Source: Lachancea mirantina (taxonomy: Eukaryota; Ascomycota; Saccharomycetes; Saccharomycetales; Saccharomycetaceae). From it: a stretch of 64,000 nucleotides of DNA. The notes under the pieces are model-generated. The model was given only the letters and a program-made list of their open reading frames with translations. It was not told the origin of the DNA and did not search any database. This document shows, one piece after another, positions 36,813 through 46,379 of the stretch. Both the position numbers and the translations under genes were made by a program. The stretch covers positions 620,001-684,000 of the forward strand of contig LT598468.1 of assembly GCA_900074745.1 (NCBI GenBank), written 5' to 3'. Within the stretch, counting starts at the first letter, position 1; each line of letters begins with the position of its first letter.

Positions 36813-39800
36813 ATGTCAGGCTCATTTTGGAAGTTTGGGCAGAATAATACCGCTGAATCACCGTTGTCCAAGCTTCTGAATCAGGCGTTTCTTAAGGTAA
36901 AAGGAAGCGATACAAGTGAGAAACAGGAAAATCAGGATAGAGATATAAATACAAGAGCTAAAGAGGACGAGTGGGATGTGACAAGTACACATCGAGATGA
37001 TCTCATTGAAAGAGAACCGGATAACTCGATAGGATCGTTGCCTGATTCAGAATCGGATTACAAAGATTACGCACCTAATTTAGGTGTGTTAGATGAACTT
37101 CTGGACGATGAAGAATTGTACACAGAGCTTATGTGCTCTAATTTCAAGCTACTGATATATTTCAAGTATCCTGAGGTGCTGGCAAAACTAGTCGATTACG
37201 TGACTAACGAACACGTTATGAACGAGGGGCTAGACGACGCGAGCGACGACGCGAACAATAATGAAGAAAAAGAAGAGACAGACAAAGAAGTGGAAAACAG
37301 TTCTCAAGAGGCTCTCCAGAACGGGCATGGCACGACTGATAAGGATGTTGACCAGAGCCAGAAGTCTGAAGCCGCGGTTGTAGACAAATACAGCTCAGAG
37401 AAAGAAGCGATTTCAGATCAGTTGTCAGAATCTTCAAACGAGACGGGTATCACACTGCCACCGGAATCCGAGGAACAAGTTGAATCGCGTCGTGCTCGCA
37501 TGGCGGCCGAAATCCTGTCTGCGGACGTCTGGCCCATCTCTTCTGCATTCATGGATCACGAGGACCTACTCAGTAGACTATGGGCCATGTTGGATCATTC
37601 ATCGCCTCTTTCCATCGTGGCGTCTACTTATTTCATGAAAATTAACGAACGTTTGTTGGATATGGACATTGCTGGCATGTTGCATTTCATTTTATCACAA
37701 GACGCATTGGTTGATAGATTTTTAAGGCATATTGACAACCCACCTTTAATGGATTTTTTGTTGAAAGTCATTTCGACGGATAAACCGGATAATTCTACCG
37801 GTGTCATTGATAAACTGAAATTTCAAAATCTCATATCCAAGCTTCTGGATTACCTGTCACCGGAGCATTCTTCGTCAACAAAATCGGCTGCAGGTGATTT
37901 TCTCAAAGCATTGATAACAATCAGTGCAAATTCCAATAATGAAATAGCATCTGCCATCGGACCTAATGAACTTACAAGGGAGCTGGTTTCACCTAAAATG
38001 GTGGAAAAATTGATAAATATCATGTTGAATGGTGGTACTTCCCTTAGTAATGGGGTGGGCATAATAATTGAATTAATACGGAAGAACAATTCAGACTATG
38101 ATTTTGTGCAGGTGATGTACACCTCTTTGGAAACTCATCCACCTTGCAGTCGGGATCCAATTTACTTGGGGTACCTAGTAAAATCGGCCGCCCAACACCT
38201 TCCTGATTTTAATCGAATGCTTTTGGAAACCAAGCTACCTCCCCTTGAGACCCCGTTTGGGTCGATTGAGCCGCTTGGCTTTGAAAGATTCAAAATCTGT
38301 GAGTTAGTCGCGGAGTTGCTGCATTGTTCCAATATGACGCTACTCAATGAGGCCAATGGTGAACAAATTGTGACAGAGAGGGATAGAGTGCGCGAAAGAA
38401 GCTCTGAGCAAGACAAGACAGAAGAAGCCAAACCTCTTGATCACTTTCAAGTGGATGATGAAAATTTGAATGAAAGAATGGCGGAGCTGGCGTTGGCTGC
38501 TAGCGAATCAAATCAGAATGATGAGGGCTTAAAGGGCATTGAAGGTGAAGAAAATTCCGCGAGAGAAATACATTCTGAAGACTCTTCGGACTCTGAAGTA
38601 CCTGAAAAAATTTTGAGGGATAGTCCAGTGGTGGGAGATCAACTGAAGATCACGCTGCAAGACACACACATCATAACCACGATATTACAAATGTTTTTCA
38701 AATTCCCTTGGAATAACTTTTTGCATAATGTTGTTTTTGACATTGTACAACAGATTTTTAATGGCCCATTGAAAAACGGGTTTAATCGCTTTCTCATTGG
38801 AAGCTTGTTTGCCGAAGCCCATATCACAGAAATGATCATTGAAGGAGACAAAAAATGTGAAGACTTTGATAATGAGACTGGATTGAGGCTGGGATACATG
38901 GGCCATTTAACCTTGATCGCGGAAGAAGTGGCGAAGTTCGCCGCATATATCGACGAGATGAAAATCAGTTTCAGCAATCAGGACATTGCCGACAGTTTGA
39001 ACAAGCCATCTTGGAAAGAATATACAGAAACGGTTCTTGCGGATACTCGTGAAAATTACAGCACAGTGCTAGGTGATTTTGGTGATGATGACGATGAAGA
39101 AGAGAGAGAGGATTTGGAAGACGAAGGGAAATTCGAGCCCAAGGATTCCGTTGCAGACAACGATTTGGGGTCGTATGTTACTTTCGAGCCGGATCGTGCC
39201 AATGAGGAAGAATACGCTGAGTACAGCGATTTGGATTCTCCTAGATACTACGAATATGATGATAATCAAGGCAACAAGGCAACTGTGCATTTGAATCCGA
39301 ACGCAGGTCGCAGCGAGGGTTCACACACGCTGTCTCCTGGTTACGATCAGGAAGAAGTCGACGAGGACCAAGGCAGAGAGCAAAAGGACAAATTTAGTAG
39401 TTACATGTCGCATCAACTTTCAAAGGACTACAGCACATCTTCTTCTTCAGACGATGACGAAGAAGACGCGTGGGGCACGAGCATGTCTGCGAGCCCTGGT
39501 GCTTTCCAAGGCGCGTCGCCCGAAAGCGAGGGCCCTAGAAACAGGACAGCGACTGGGTCCAACAGTTTCCAAGCACCACAGTTCGAACTCCAGGACGACG
39601 ATGATGACTACATGGACCCAAACGACGATGGACAATCCTATGCAAAGCCCAACCACCCTCTTTACAACAGCATCTTAACCAATCGCTCGGCACCGTCTTA
39701 TTTTGATCAACAGGAGGTAGATCTCATGAACGACAGTGACGACAGCGATAATGACGACCCCTCAGCCGAACAAGAAGAAGAAGAAGAGGAAGAAGAAGAA

Positions 39801-39947
39801 GAAGATTACCCCGACGATGATGATGACGAATACTCGTTGTGTCGAACCTCCAGCAAAGATAACATGTCATGGAACGACGATAAAAAAAACAACATAATAG
39901 ATATCGCCAACTACAGGCAGTCCCAACGGGACCAAAATGATGGCTAA
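36813..39947 (+). CDS. SAP190: Sit4-associated protein (SAP185/SAP190 family)
   Basis: The ATG at 36813 gives 1044 residues beginning MSGSFWKFG, as in yeast Saps; an earlier frame start is only TTG. An acidic Ser-rich insert (about 130-230) breaks the N-terminal part. The SAPS armadillo-like core covers roughly 80-125 plus 230-760, with motifs such as LYTELMCSNFKLLIYFKYPEVL and FFKFPWNNFLHNVVFDIVQQI. The C-terminal third is a disordered acidic tail with ten consecutive Glu codons (39774-39803). Saps are positive regulators of the PP2A-like phosphatase Sit4 in TORC1 and G1 control. The single copy stands where SAP185 and SAP190 stand after duplication, downstream of CHS6/BCH2. Confidence 0.94.
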   Translation: MSGSFWKFGQNNTAESPLSKLLNQAFLKVKGSDTSEKQENQDRDINTRAKEDEWDVTSTHRDDLIEREPDNSIGSLPDSESDYKDYAPNLGVLDELLDDEELYTELMCSNFKLLIYFKYPEVLAKLVDYVTNEHVMNEGLDDASDDANNNEEKEETDKEVENSSQEALQNGHGTTDKDVDQSQKSEAAVVDKYSSEKEAISDQLSESSNETGITLPPESEEQVESRRARMAAEILSADVWPISSAFMDHEDLLSRLWAMLDHSSPLSIVASTYFMKINERLLDMDIAGMLHFILSQDALVDRFLRHIDNPPLMDFLLKVISTDKPDNSTGVIDKLKFQNLISKLLDYLSPEHSSSTKSAAGDFLKALITISANSNNEIASAIGPNELTRELVSPKMVEKLINIMLNGGTSLSNGVGIIIELIRKNNSDYDFVQVMYTSLETHPPCSRDPIYLGYLVKSAAQHLPDFNRMLLETKLPPLETPFGSIEPLGFERFKICELVAELLHCSNMTLLNEANGEQIVTERDRVRERSSEQDKTEEAKPLDHFQVDDENLNERMAELALAASESNQNDEGLKGIEGEENSAREIHSEDSSDSEVPEKILRDSPVVGDQLKITLQDTHIITTILQMFFKFPWNNFLHNVVFDIVQQIFNGPLKNGFNRFLIGSLFAEAHITEMIIEGDKKCEDFDNETGLRLGYMGHLTLIAEEVAKFAAYIDEMKISFSNQDIADSLNKPSWKEYTETVLADTRENYSTVLGDFGDDDDEEEREDLEDEGKFEPKDSVADNDLGSYVTFEPDRANEEEYAEYSDLDSPRYYEYDDNQGNKATVHLNPNAGRSEGSHTLSPGYDQEEVDEDQGREQKDKFSSYMSHQLSKDYSTSSSSDDDEEDAWGTSMSASPGAFQGASPESEGPRNRTATGSNSFQAPQFELQDDDDDYMDPNDDGQSYAKPNHPLYNSILTNRSAPSYFDQQEVDLMNDSDDSDNDDPSAEQEEEEEEEEEEDYPDDDDDEYSLCRTSSKDNMSWNDDKKNNIIDIANYRQSQRDQNDG

Positions 39948-40164
39948 TGTACGCGTATCGCATGGCATCGTGCTCGCTGGGTTTCGGTTCCCCAATGATG
40001 ATAGTTTGATGTATTATAGAGTTTTCTGCCTACATAGTCATTTTTCCCTCTGTTCAACATATATAGGGTAGCCAACTAAAGCGAGCTATGGTTAGAACTA
40101 GTTGAAGCATCTCTGAAGAAAATAACATCAACAACAACAGCAACAACACAAAGAAAGGTCCAAA

Positions 40165-40824
40165 ATGGCTAAACAAGTGTCACATTTCAACCCTCTGGCT
40201 CTGTACAATCTGTTTTCCGCTGGATTGTGGGGGTACCTGCTCTTCAAAGTCATTTTTGAATACTCGAAATTGGGGCAACCTGCGTTTTACGAATCGACCA
40301 AGAATTCACTAACCTATGTTCAATTGGGAGCTCTGATTGAGATTCTGAACTCGTTGTTAGGCATTGTACGTGCACCATTGCTCACTACCCTGGCTCAAGT
40401 CGCTTCCAGACTTCTCATTGCGGTTGGAATTTTTCAATATGTTCCAGACGCTCCAAACGCACGCGCATGGCCCTATGTGTCCTTGATTTCTGCATGGTCT
40501 GCTACAGAAGTTGTGAGATACTTGTTTTACTACTTTAATTTGACCTCTAGTTCCGGTGCACCGGTTTTTCTGCAGATCTTGCGCTACAATATGTTCTGGG
40601 TCCTGTACCCCCTGGGCGTTTTGTCTGAACTTTTGATCATTTATTCCGCGTTGCCCCTCGTCGAAACAAGATTTGGCATTGTCTACCACCGTTTACTTAT
40701 CGTGGCAATGCTCACGTACATCCCGGGCTTCCCCATGCTATTCACACACATGATGGTCCAGAGAAAGAAAACCATGAAGGCTCTTTTCTCGCAAAAGAAG
40801 AAACGTACCGAAAAGGCTGACTAG
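40165..40824 (+). CDS. PHS1: Very-long-chain 3-hydroxyacyl-CoA dehydratase
   Basis: 219 residues, six predicted membrane helices. The PTPLA/HACD catalytic pair is in place: Tyr148 and Glu155 within LYPLGVLSELLIIY, corresponding to Tyr149 and Glu156 of yeast Phs1. The C-terminus is basic (KKTMKALFSQKKKR), consistent with ER retention. The enzyme removes water from 3-hydroxyacyl-CoA in the third step of the elongation cycle, following Ifa38. Order SAP-PHS1-MRPL49-BCK1 is as in S. cerevisiae YJL098W-YJL095W. Confidence 0.97.
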   Translation: MAKQVSHFNPLALYNLFSAGLWGYLLFKVIFEYSKLGQPAFYESTKNSLTYVQLGALIEILNSLLGIVRAPLLTTLAQVASRLLIAVGIFQYVPDAPNARAWPYVSLISAWSATEVVRYLFYYFNLTSSSGAPVFLQILRYNMFWVLYPLGVLSELLIIYSALPLVETRFGIVYHRLLIVAMLTYIPGFPMLFTHMMVQRKKTMKALFSQKKKRTEKAD

Positions 40825-40948
40825 AGGAAGAGACACCCTTGCAAGGCCATATATAGTTCAGGCTAGCAACCCCAGCAATACCAGGAGTATGGGCTTTTCC
40901 GATACACCGGGCATGTTTCTCATCGCCTCTCATCGCCCAGTCATTTAT

Positions 40949-40954
40949 CACGTG
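40949..40954. promoter_or_regulatory. CACGTG E-box (ATCACGTGAC) upstream of MRPL49
   Basis: The extended Cbf1-type word RTCACGTGAY stands 105 bases before the MRPL49 ATG. Cbf1 sites at mitochondrial and respiratory genes are known in several non-duplicated yeasts, so it plausibly drives this ribosomal protein gene. Confidence 0.5.
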
Positions 40955-41058
40955 ACTTATTTCTAGACCAAAAATTTTCAAGAACAACTACCAACACTAT
41001 CAGAAGATCAACCGAAATCATCAATTTGAAGCGCCTTAAGCACCATTTTTTGGGCATA

Positions 41059-41547
41059 ATGGTGGGTTTCTTGGCACAGCTAAGATTCGGTGTACGATTT
41101 CCAAGTGGATTGAACCAATGCCTCACAGAATCCGTCATTTCTTCTCTCACAACTAGAAGTTTTTCTACTTCGGTGTCTCTTGCCCAAAACATTGACACTA
41201 CACCACTCAAACTGTCCAACGAACTGTTCGCCACTTTTCGTATCCATAACCGTCCCTACTTGGTGACTAAGGGCGACAAAGTTTACTTGCCGTTCAGAAT
41301 GAAACAGGCCGAAGTTGGTGATGTTTTGAACCTTAACGACGTAACGACTATTGCATCCAGAAACTACCAAGTAGTAGGTTATCCTATAGATCCATCGCTG
41401 TATACCGTCAAAGCCACGGTTATCGAGAAAACCAAAAGGCCCATGAAGGTTAGAGAAGTGACCAAAAGAAGAAACAGAAAAGTTCGTCATGCTGAGACAA
41501 AAGCAGATCTTACTGTACTTCGAATTTCTGAATTGAGCGTGAAATAA
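41059..41547 (+). CDS. MRPL49: Mitochondrial ribosomal protein bL21m
   Basis: The ATG at 41059 gives 162 residues (yeast 161); the longer frame begins with TTG. An N-terminal presequence rich in Arg/Ser/Leu (about 1-40, ending near [12 protein letters not shown]) fits mitochondrial import. The body has the bL21 barrel ([31 protein letters not shown]). The basic segment [21 protein letters not shown] near the end is suited to rRNA contact in the large subunit. Confidence 0.94.
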   Translation: MVGFLAQLRFGVRFPSGLNQCLTESVISSLTTRSFSTSVSLAQNIDTTPLKLSNELFATFRIHNRPYLVTKGDKVYLPFRMKQAEVGDVLNLNDVTTIASRNYQVVGYPIDPSLYTVKATVIEKTKRPMKVREVTKRRNRKVRHAETKADLTVLRISELSVK

Positions 41548-41630
41548 CATGAATTCAATGCCTTACTGTAAATAGAACGTATGCTAATAGACGCTGTGCC
41601 ATCATCTTGGTGTCGTCTTGTCGTTTGGCG

Positions 41631-41650
41631 ATATATATATATATATATAT
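41631..41650. repeat. (AT)10 dinucleotide tract in the BCK1 leader
   Basis: Twenty bases of perfect AT alternation lie 86 bases before the BCK1 ATG. It may act as the TATA region, and it will vary in length between strains. Confidence 0.8.
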
Positions 41651-41735
41651 CAATCTCGCTATTAAACAACTGAAAATTAGACATGATCATCGCATTGCAA
41701 GATACGTTAAAAAAACACATGCACCGCGAGGTGCG

Positions 41736-44700
41736 ATGGCGTTTCTGAAGAAAAAAAGAGTCAGTGCTGGTCATGGTGGGCTTTCCGATTTAGACATCGT
41801 TTCAAGCTCCCCAAAGGGCCAACAAACGCCCCGTTTACCGTCTAGATCAGGTGCAAGCCGAAGATCCGTTTATGGGGCGAAAAGACCAGATGAACGATTG
41901 ATTCAAAGCCAAACAGTGGAACTTCCGTCTGAGAAAGTTTCAAATTTCAAAAATTCGTCGCGAAACCCGTTTGTAGAACACGATTCTGCGGCTGACTCCA
42001 GCTTTAGTTTCGAAGACCAAGCTTGGATTCGCTCTCCTGAAAACAAGCAATTCGATAGTTTCAATTCTCCTGGCGGTTCGCAGACGCCCCAGACATCCCA
42101 GACGCCTCAATCTATCAATACACAGCAAACATACAGCGAAGAACTCAAACGTAACGAATCAAGACATTCGTCTGGTGGGAGTATCTCTTCACTGTCTTTG
42201 GACCGTCTTCTATGCACTTGGGACGTTACAGATCCTCATGAATGGACGAAAGGACGGGTGCTATCGTTTTTCAAATCAAACGACTTCAGTGATCAATGGA
42301 TATTATACTTCAGAAAGCATCAACTTTACGGCGATAAGTTCTTGGGACTGTTGGCCCATGAGAACTTTTTAAAGCATGCCAAAAATCTCCCTCAAACCGA
42401 AAACTCCTCTTACAATCGCTTTCAATTTCTACTGAAAAGAACGTTGGAACAAAACGTGGTGAATGGACATATTAGAAACAAGAGCGACAAGTCCGTAACT
42501 TCAAGAAGCTCAAGCGACTCGACAACAAAACTCAGAAACCGAAGTTATTTGAGCTCAGAACACTCTCGGTCGGCGTCAGACTCAATACCTTCTAGCGGCC
42601 GAAAGGTATCTGCTGAGGGAGTCGAGGAGAGGCCGCAAACCAAAGGATATCAAAAGGGTAATAGCGCCAGTTCATTGTACCGCCGCAGTCTGATTTCTCT
42701 AAGAAGTTCCAATAGCTATTACTCCCCTGGCAAAACCGAAAGCATGACTAAACCCACTTTACCACGCCCAATATCTACAATTGATAGTAATGCACCCGTC
42801 ATCACGGAATCTGCTACTCAACCTTCATCGTCTCCGTTGTCACCGAATTACACAAACATTTTCAGAAGACAGCACAAGAGTAGTTCCTCAGAATCCTCGA
42901 TCTTTAATATCTTATTTGGTAGCAATTCGGGGCAACCAGTGGTTCCTACTGAAAAGCCCGCTGTACAAACTGGTCGGAGTTACTCGTCTGAGAATCTGCC
43001 TGCCTCTAAAAGCCCAGAAGCTTCTGCATCTTCTCCCCTAAGACAAAATTCTTGGAATGCTGAAAATTTATCAAGTCTAATACCTGATCCCGTCATTTCC
43101 TCAGATACTACTCCGGTTTTGAAGCCCACCGAGGGCTCTAAAGAGGACGACGCAACCGAATTTGAGTCAGAGAATCCCCAACTTCAAAAAACTCAGCCAA
43201 ACTTCGAACTGAAAGATTTCGTTCTCGAAAAGAAGTTTTATCCATTAAAATCTGACAATGGTCAGGATAACTATGTTATGGTAACGAAAGACAATAGAAC
43301 TTTCATCCCAATTAACGTTAACATGGTGTCTAATATCAATGAACTTAAAGAATCTATGGCTATAACCCTTGGAATTTCGCATCAAAACTTCACTGTGCAT
43401 TTGACGGATTTTGGTTGTGAAATAGGATGCTCAATTCCCGATCAATTGTTAGAGAACTTACGCCTTAACATGTTTTATGGTGTTCCAAAAAGGTTTTTTA
43501 TAAAAGACCAATTGAAAGTGCAATTAAAACCTCGCGCTGTTCCTGCGGGTCAGGAAATGGGCCCTTCATTGCGGCCTGCGAAAAGCAAGGGCTCTCTAAA
43601 ATCAACTGCTAGCAGCATGGCCTATTCTAACGATGGGAATTCTTTGGTCACTTCAAACTCTGACGTCACATCCTATGACGAAAGCTCTAATGGCCCTGAT
43701 GCCGCCATATACCCACAAACTCCGAGCTACTATTATGAAAACGTTTCTTCCAGTAATCTTCCAGAGGTTGATTATTGGAATGTTAAGTCCGCCGTAAGAG
43801 AAGGAACGCCTCCAACAGAAGTACCTCGCATCGCTTCGAGAAGTGGTTCAAAAGTTGGCACTCCTCTTCAAGAAGGAAGCGATACCACTTTTAAGGTCAT
43901 CAGAAAGCCAAGCGATAACGAAATAAATTTTGACAAAAGGCGAGACTCACCATACAACAAGGCAGATTTTGCACCACGAAGGGAAGCTCCCAAGCCTCCG
44001 GGTGGTACATCGGTATCTTCCGGACCTTTTGCTGGGGGTCAGACTTTGTACATGAGTAATGCGCCTTCGAGTCTTCATAAAAGGCGCCTAACCAGAAAAA
44101 CCAAAAGACCACCCCCTCCTACGGCAAATCTTCAGCCATCAAGTGTGTCCTCTACCACGTCATCCCCTCAGCACCATAAAAGCTCTGAAGATTCGGTTGT
44201 GAAGTCATATACACCTGCATCTTCACACGTTCTTGTTCCGCAACCATATCGCGGAGCGTCGGATGGATTGAACCTTAATCGAACAGAAGACAATTCCGTG
44301 ACAGCTTACTTGTCTCGTCAGAGATCGAATCGATCAGGGTCTTTGCATTCAGTTACGGCATCCACCATTTCATCTCCACCGAGATTACTAACGCGCATGA
44401 GCTCCAAACGGGTTGTTTCTTCAGCATCGGCAGCCGATAATTTCGAAGAGAATGACATTACGTTTAATGATGCGCCAGCGCTATCGGATTCTGGAGATGG
44501 TTCAGATGACAGTGATTCTTCAAATGATATCATTTGGTCAACGTCTGCACCGAAAAACCTACTTAGCAAACCGAAAGAATCCTCGAAACCTGAACCGCTT
44601 GAAACTTCAGGTCCTTCCGGGACCTTGGGGTCTGATAGGAAAGCGTCAATTCTAGCACATGATCCTACTGGACTTGGGCGCAAAATGACTCTCAGACCCT

Positions 44701-46073
44701 CTGCTGAGGTAGTTTACCAGAATCTTGAAAAGTTTTTTCCTGGCACCGATCTTGATAAGCCCATTGTTGAAGGCTCAACACCTCCTCCGTCTCCTCCTCC
44801 TAATGCCAACGGTTACCAGGCTGTGGCGAGTTTTACAAGCTCTGAGAAAAAGAGCAAATCGATTCCCACCCCGAATGCTTCTCCTATTAATTCCAGGTCT
44901 GGTACGCCGCAAACCATGATAACATCGCCGCCGGTGACAGACCGAATGGCCACGGCTTTACACGAAGCCACACATTTAAAAGTACCTAAAAGAGCCAAGA
45001 CCCTGAGAATAATTGCAAGGGAAGCAAGCGAGGCACGTCAAAGCCCAAAGGGAAGAAGTCTCAAGCGCAAGAATACTAAAATGTGGGGAACCCGTGTTGT
45101 AGAAGTCACTGACAAAGGAACAGTAGCTATCAACAAGACCAAGAATTCGAATGGTGACTACAAAGAGTTTGCTTGGATCAAGGGTGAAATGATTGGCAAA
45201 GGTTCGTTTGGTTCGGTGTATCTGGGTTTGAATGTGACGACCGGTGAAATGATTGCTGTCAAGCAAGTCGAAGTACCTCGCTTTAGTGCCCAAGATGAAC
45301 AAGCACACAACGTTTTGGAGGCACTCAAATCTGAAGTTTCGACTTTACAAGATCTTGACCATCTTAATATCGTGCAATATCTGGGGTTTGAAAACAAGGG
45401 CAATATATACAGCTTGTTTTTGGAGTATGTGGCTGGTGGTTCAGTTGGCTCACTTATTAGGTTTCTGGGTCACTTTGATGAAAAACTCATTCGATTTTTA
45501 ACAGTTCAGGTACTAGCGGGCCTGTCATACCTACATTCACGTGGAATTCTGCATCGGGATATGAAGGCTGATAACATACTGATAGACTCCGATGGGGTTT
45601 GTAAGATCAGCGATTTTGGTATCTCTAAAAAATCCAGCAATATTTACACTAATTCCGATATGACTATGAGAGGAACCGTTTTCTGGATGGCTCCCGAGAT
45701 GGTCGATACAAAGCAAGGTTATAGTGCTAAGGTGGACATTTGGTCACTAGGGTGTGTGGTACTAGAAATGTTCGCTGGGAAGCGCCCGTGGTCAAACCTC
45801 GAAGTCGTCGCTGCAATGTTCCAAATCGGGAAATCTAAATCAGCACCACCCATTCCGGAAGATACTCTACCTCTCATATCTGAGCAAGGACGAGACTTTC
45901 TTGATGCCTGCTTTGAGATCGATCCTGAAAGAAGACCAACGGCAGATAAGTTGCTAGAACATAAATTCTGCGTTGTGGATAACGATTTTGATTTCAAGGA
46001 AACAAAACTCGCGAGATTCATTAAATCCAATGACAAAGTCAATTCGAGCAAACTCAGAAACAGTTCTCAATGA
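41736..46073 (+). CDS. BCK1: MAP kinase kinase kinase Bck1 of the cell wall integrity pathway
   Basis: I place the start at ATG 41736 (MAFLKKKR, matching the MPFLRK start of yeast Bck1); the frame extends further up through the AT tract. 1445 residues (yeast 1478). An N-terminal SAM-like region covers about 155-235 (WDVTDPHEWTKGRVLSFF). A long Ser/Pro-rich regulatory part has the conserved blocks KRVVSSASAADNFEENDITF and PSAEVVYQNLEKFFPGTDLDKPI. The kinase domain runs from about 1145 to 1412, with IGKGSFGSVYLG, AVKQ, HRDMKADN, DFG and APEM. Pkc1 phosphorylates Bck1, which activates Mkk1/2 and then Slt2. Its downstream neighbour differs from S. cerevisiae: DPB11 replaces KHA1. Confidence 0.97.
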   Translation: MAFLKKKRVSAGHGGLSDLDIVSSSPKGQQTPRLPSRSGASRRSVYGAKRPDERLIQSQTVELPSEKVSNFKNSSRNPFVEHDSAADSSFSFEDQAWIRSPENKQFDSFNSPGGSQTPQTSQTPQSINTQQTYSEELKRNESRHSSGGSISSLSLDRLLCTWDVTDPHEWTKGRVLSFFKSNDFSDQWILYFRKHQLYGDKFLGLLAHENFLKHAKNLPQTENSSYNRFQFLLKRTLEQNVVNGHIRNKSDKSVTSRSSSDSTTKLRNRSYLSSEHSRSASDSIPSSGRKVSAEGVEERPQTKGYQKGNSASSLYRRSLISLRSSNSYYSPGKTESMTKPTLPRPISTIDSNAPVITESATQPSSSPLSPNYTNIFRRQHKSSSSESSIFNILFGSNSGQPVVPTEKPAVQTGRSYSSENLPASKSPEASASSPLRQNSWNAENLSSLIPDPVISSDTTPVLKPTEGSKEDDATEFESENPQLQKTQPNFELKDFVLEKKFYPLKSDNGQDNYVMVTKDNRTFIPINVNMVSNINELKESMAITLGISHQNFTVHLTDFGCEIGCSIPDQLLENLRLNMFYGVPKRFFIKDQLKVQLKPRAVPAGQEMGPSLRPAKSKGSLKSTASSMAYSNDGNSLVTSNSDVTSYDESSNGPDAAIYPQTPSYYYENVSSSNLPEVDYWNVKSAVREGTPPTEVPRIASRSGSKVGTPLQEGSDTTFKVIRKPSDNEINFDKRRDSPYNKADFAPRREAPKPPGGTSVSSGPFAGGQTLYMSNAPSSLHKRRLTRKTKRPPPPTANLQPSSVSSTTSSPQHHKSSEDSVVKSYTPASSHVLVPQPYRGASDGLNLNRTEDNSVTAYLSRQRSNRSGSLHSVTASTISSPPRLLTRMSSKRVVSSASAADNFEENDITFNDAPALSDSGDGSDDSDSSNDIIWSTSAPKNLLSKPKESSKPEPLETSGPSGTLGSDRKASILAHDPTGLGRKMTLRPSAEVVYQNLEKFFPGTDLDKPIVEGSTPPPSPPPNANGYQAVASFTSSEKKSKSIPTPNASPINSRSGTPQTMITSPPVTDRMATALHEATHLKVPKRAKTLRIIAREASEARQSPKGRSLKRKNTKMWGTRVVEVTDKGTVAINKTKNSNGDYKEFAWIKGEMIGKGSFGSVYLGLNVTTGEMIAVKQVEVPRFSAQDEQAHNVLEALKSEVSTLQDLDHLNIVQYLGFENKGNIYSLFLEYVAGGSVGSLIRFLGHFDEKLIRFLTVQVLAGLSYLHSRGILHRDMKADNILIDSDGVCKISDFGISKKSSNIYTNSDMTMRGTVFWMAPEMVDTKQGYSAKVDIWSLGCVVLEMFAGKRPWSNLEVVAAMFQIGKSKSAPPIPEDTLPLISEQGRDFLDACFEIDPERRPTADKLLEHKFCVVDNDFDFKETKLARFIKSNDKVNSSKLRNSSQ

Positions 46074-46379
46074 TCGATACCACGCATTTTTCCGCAATTC
46101 GCACCTTCAGTATATCATTACAAAATGTCAAGAATCTCAGCCGAAATTCCTCAAAATATACATAAAAGCTTTTAAAAACTCGCAATGCATTAATTATATT
46201 CATCGGATCGTCTCGATGGTATTAGCGACATGGTGAATGGTAGTGATAAAATCCGTTCTATTCATCAGAGAGAATGCATCTGTTATCTTCATGATCACGT
46301 GCAAGCTTCTTGATCTTCTCGTGATATGTTCAAGATAATTAGAATCCAGTTTACAAGTCATCGCATTACGGAAACCTTA
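46074..46379. other. Short gap at a rearrangement breakpoint, BCK1 to DPB11
   Basis: 306 bases, AT-rich, with an ATCACGTGC E-box (about 46293-46301) and CTTGATCTT (46309-46317). This is the point where the order departs from S. cerevisiae. No tRNA, LTR or repeat that might have mediated the rearrangement is visible. Confidence 0.5.
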
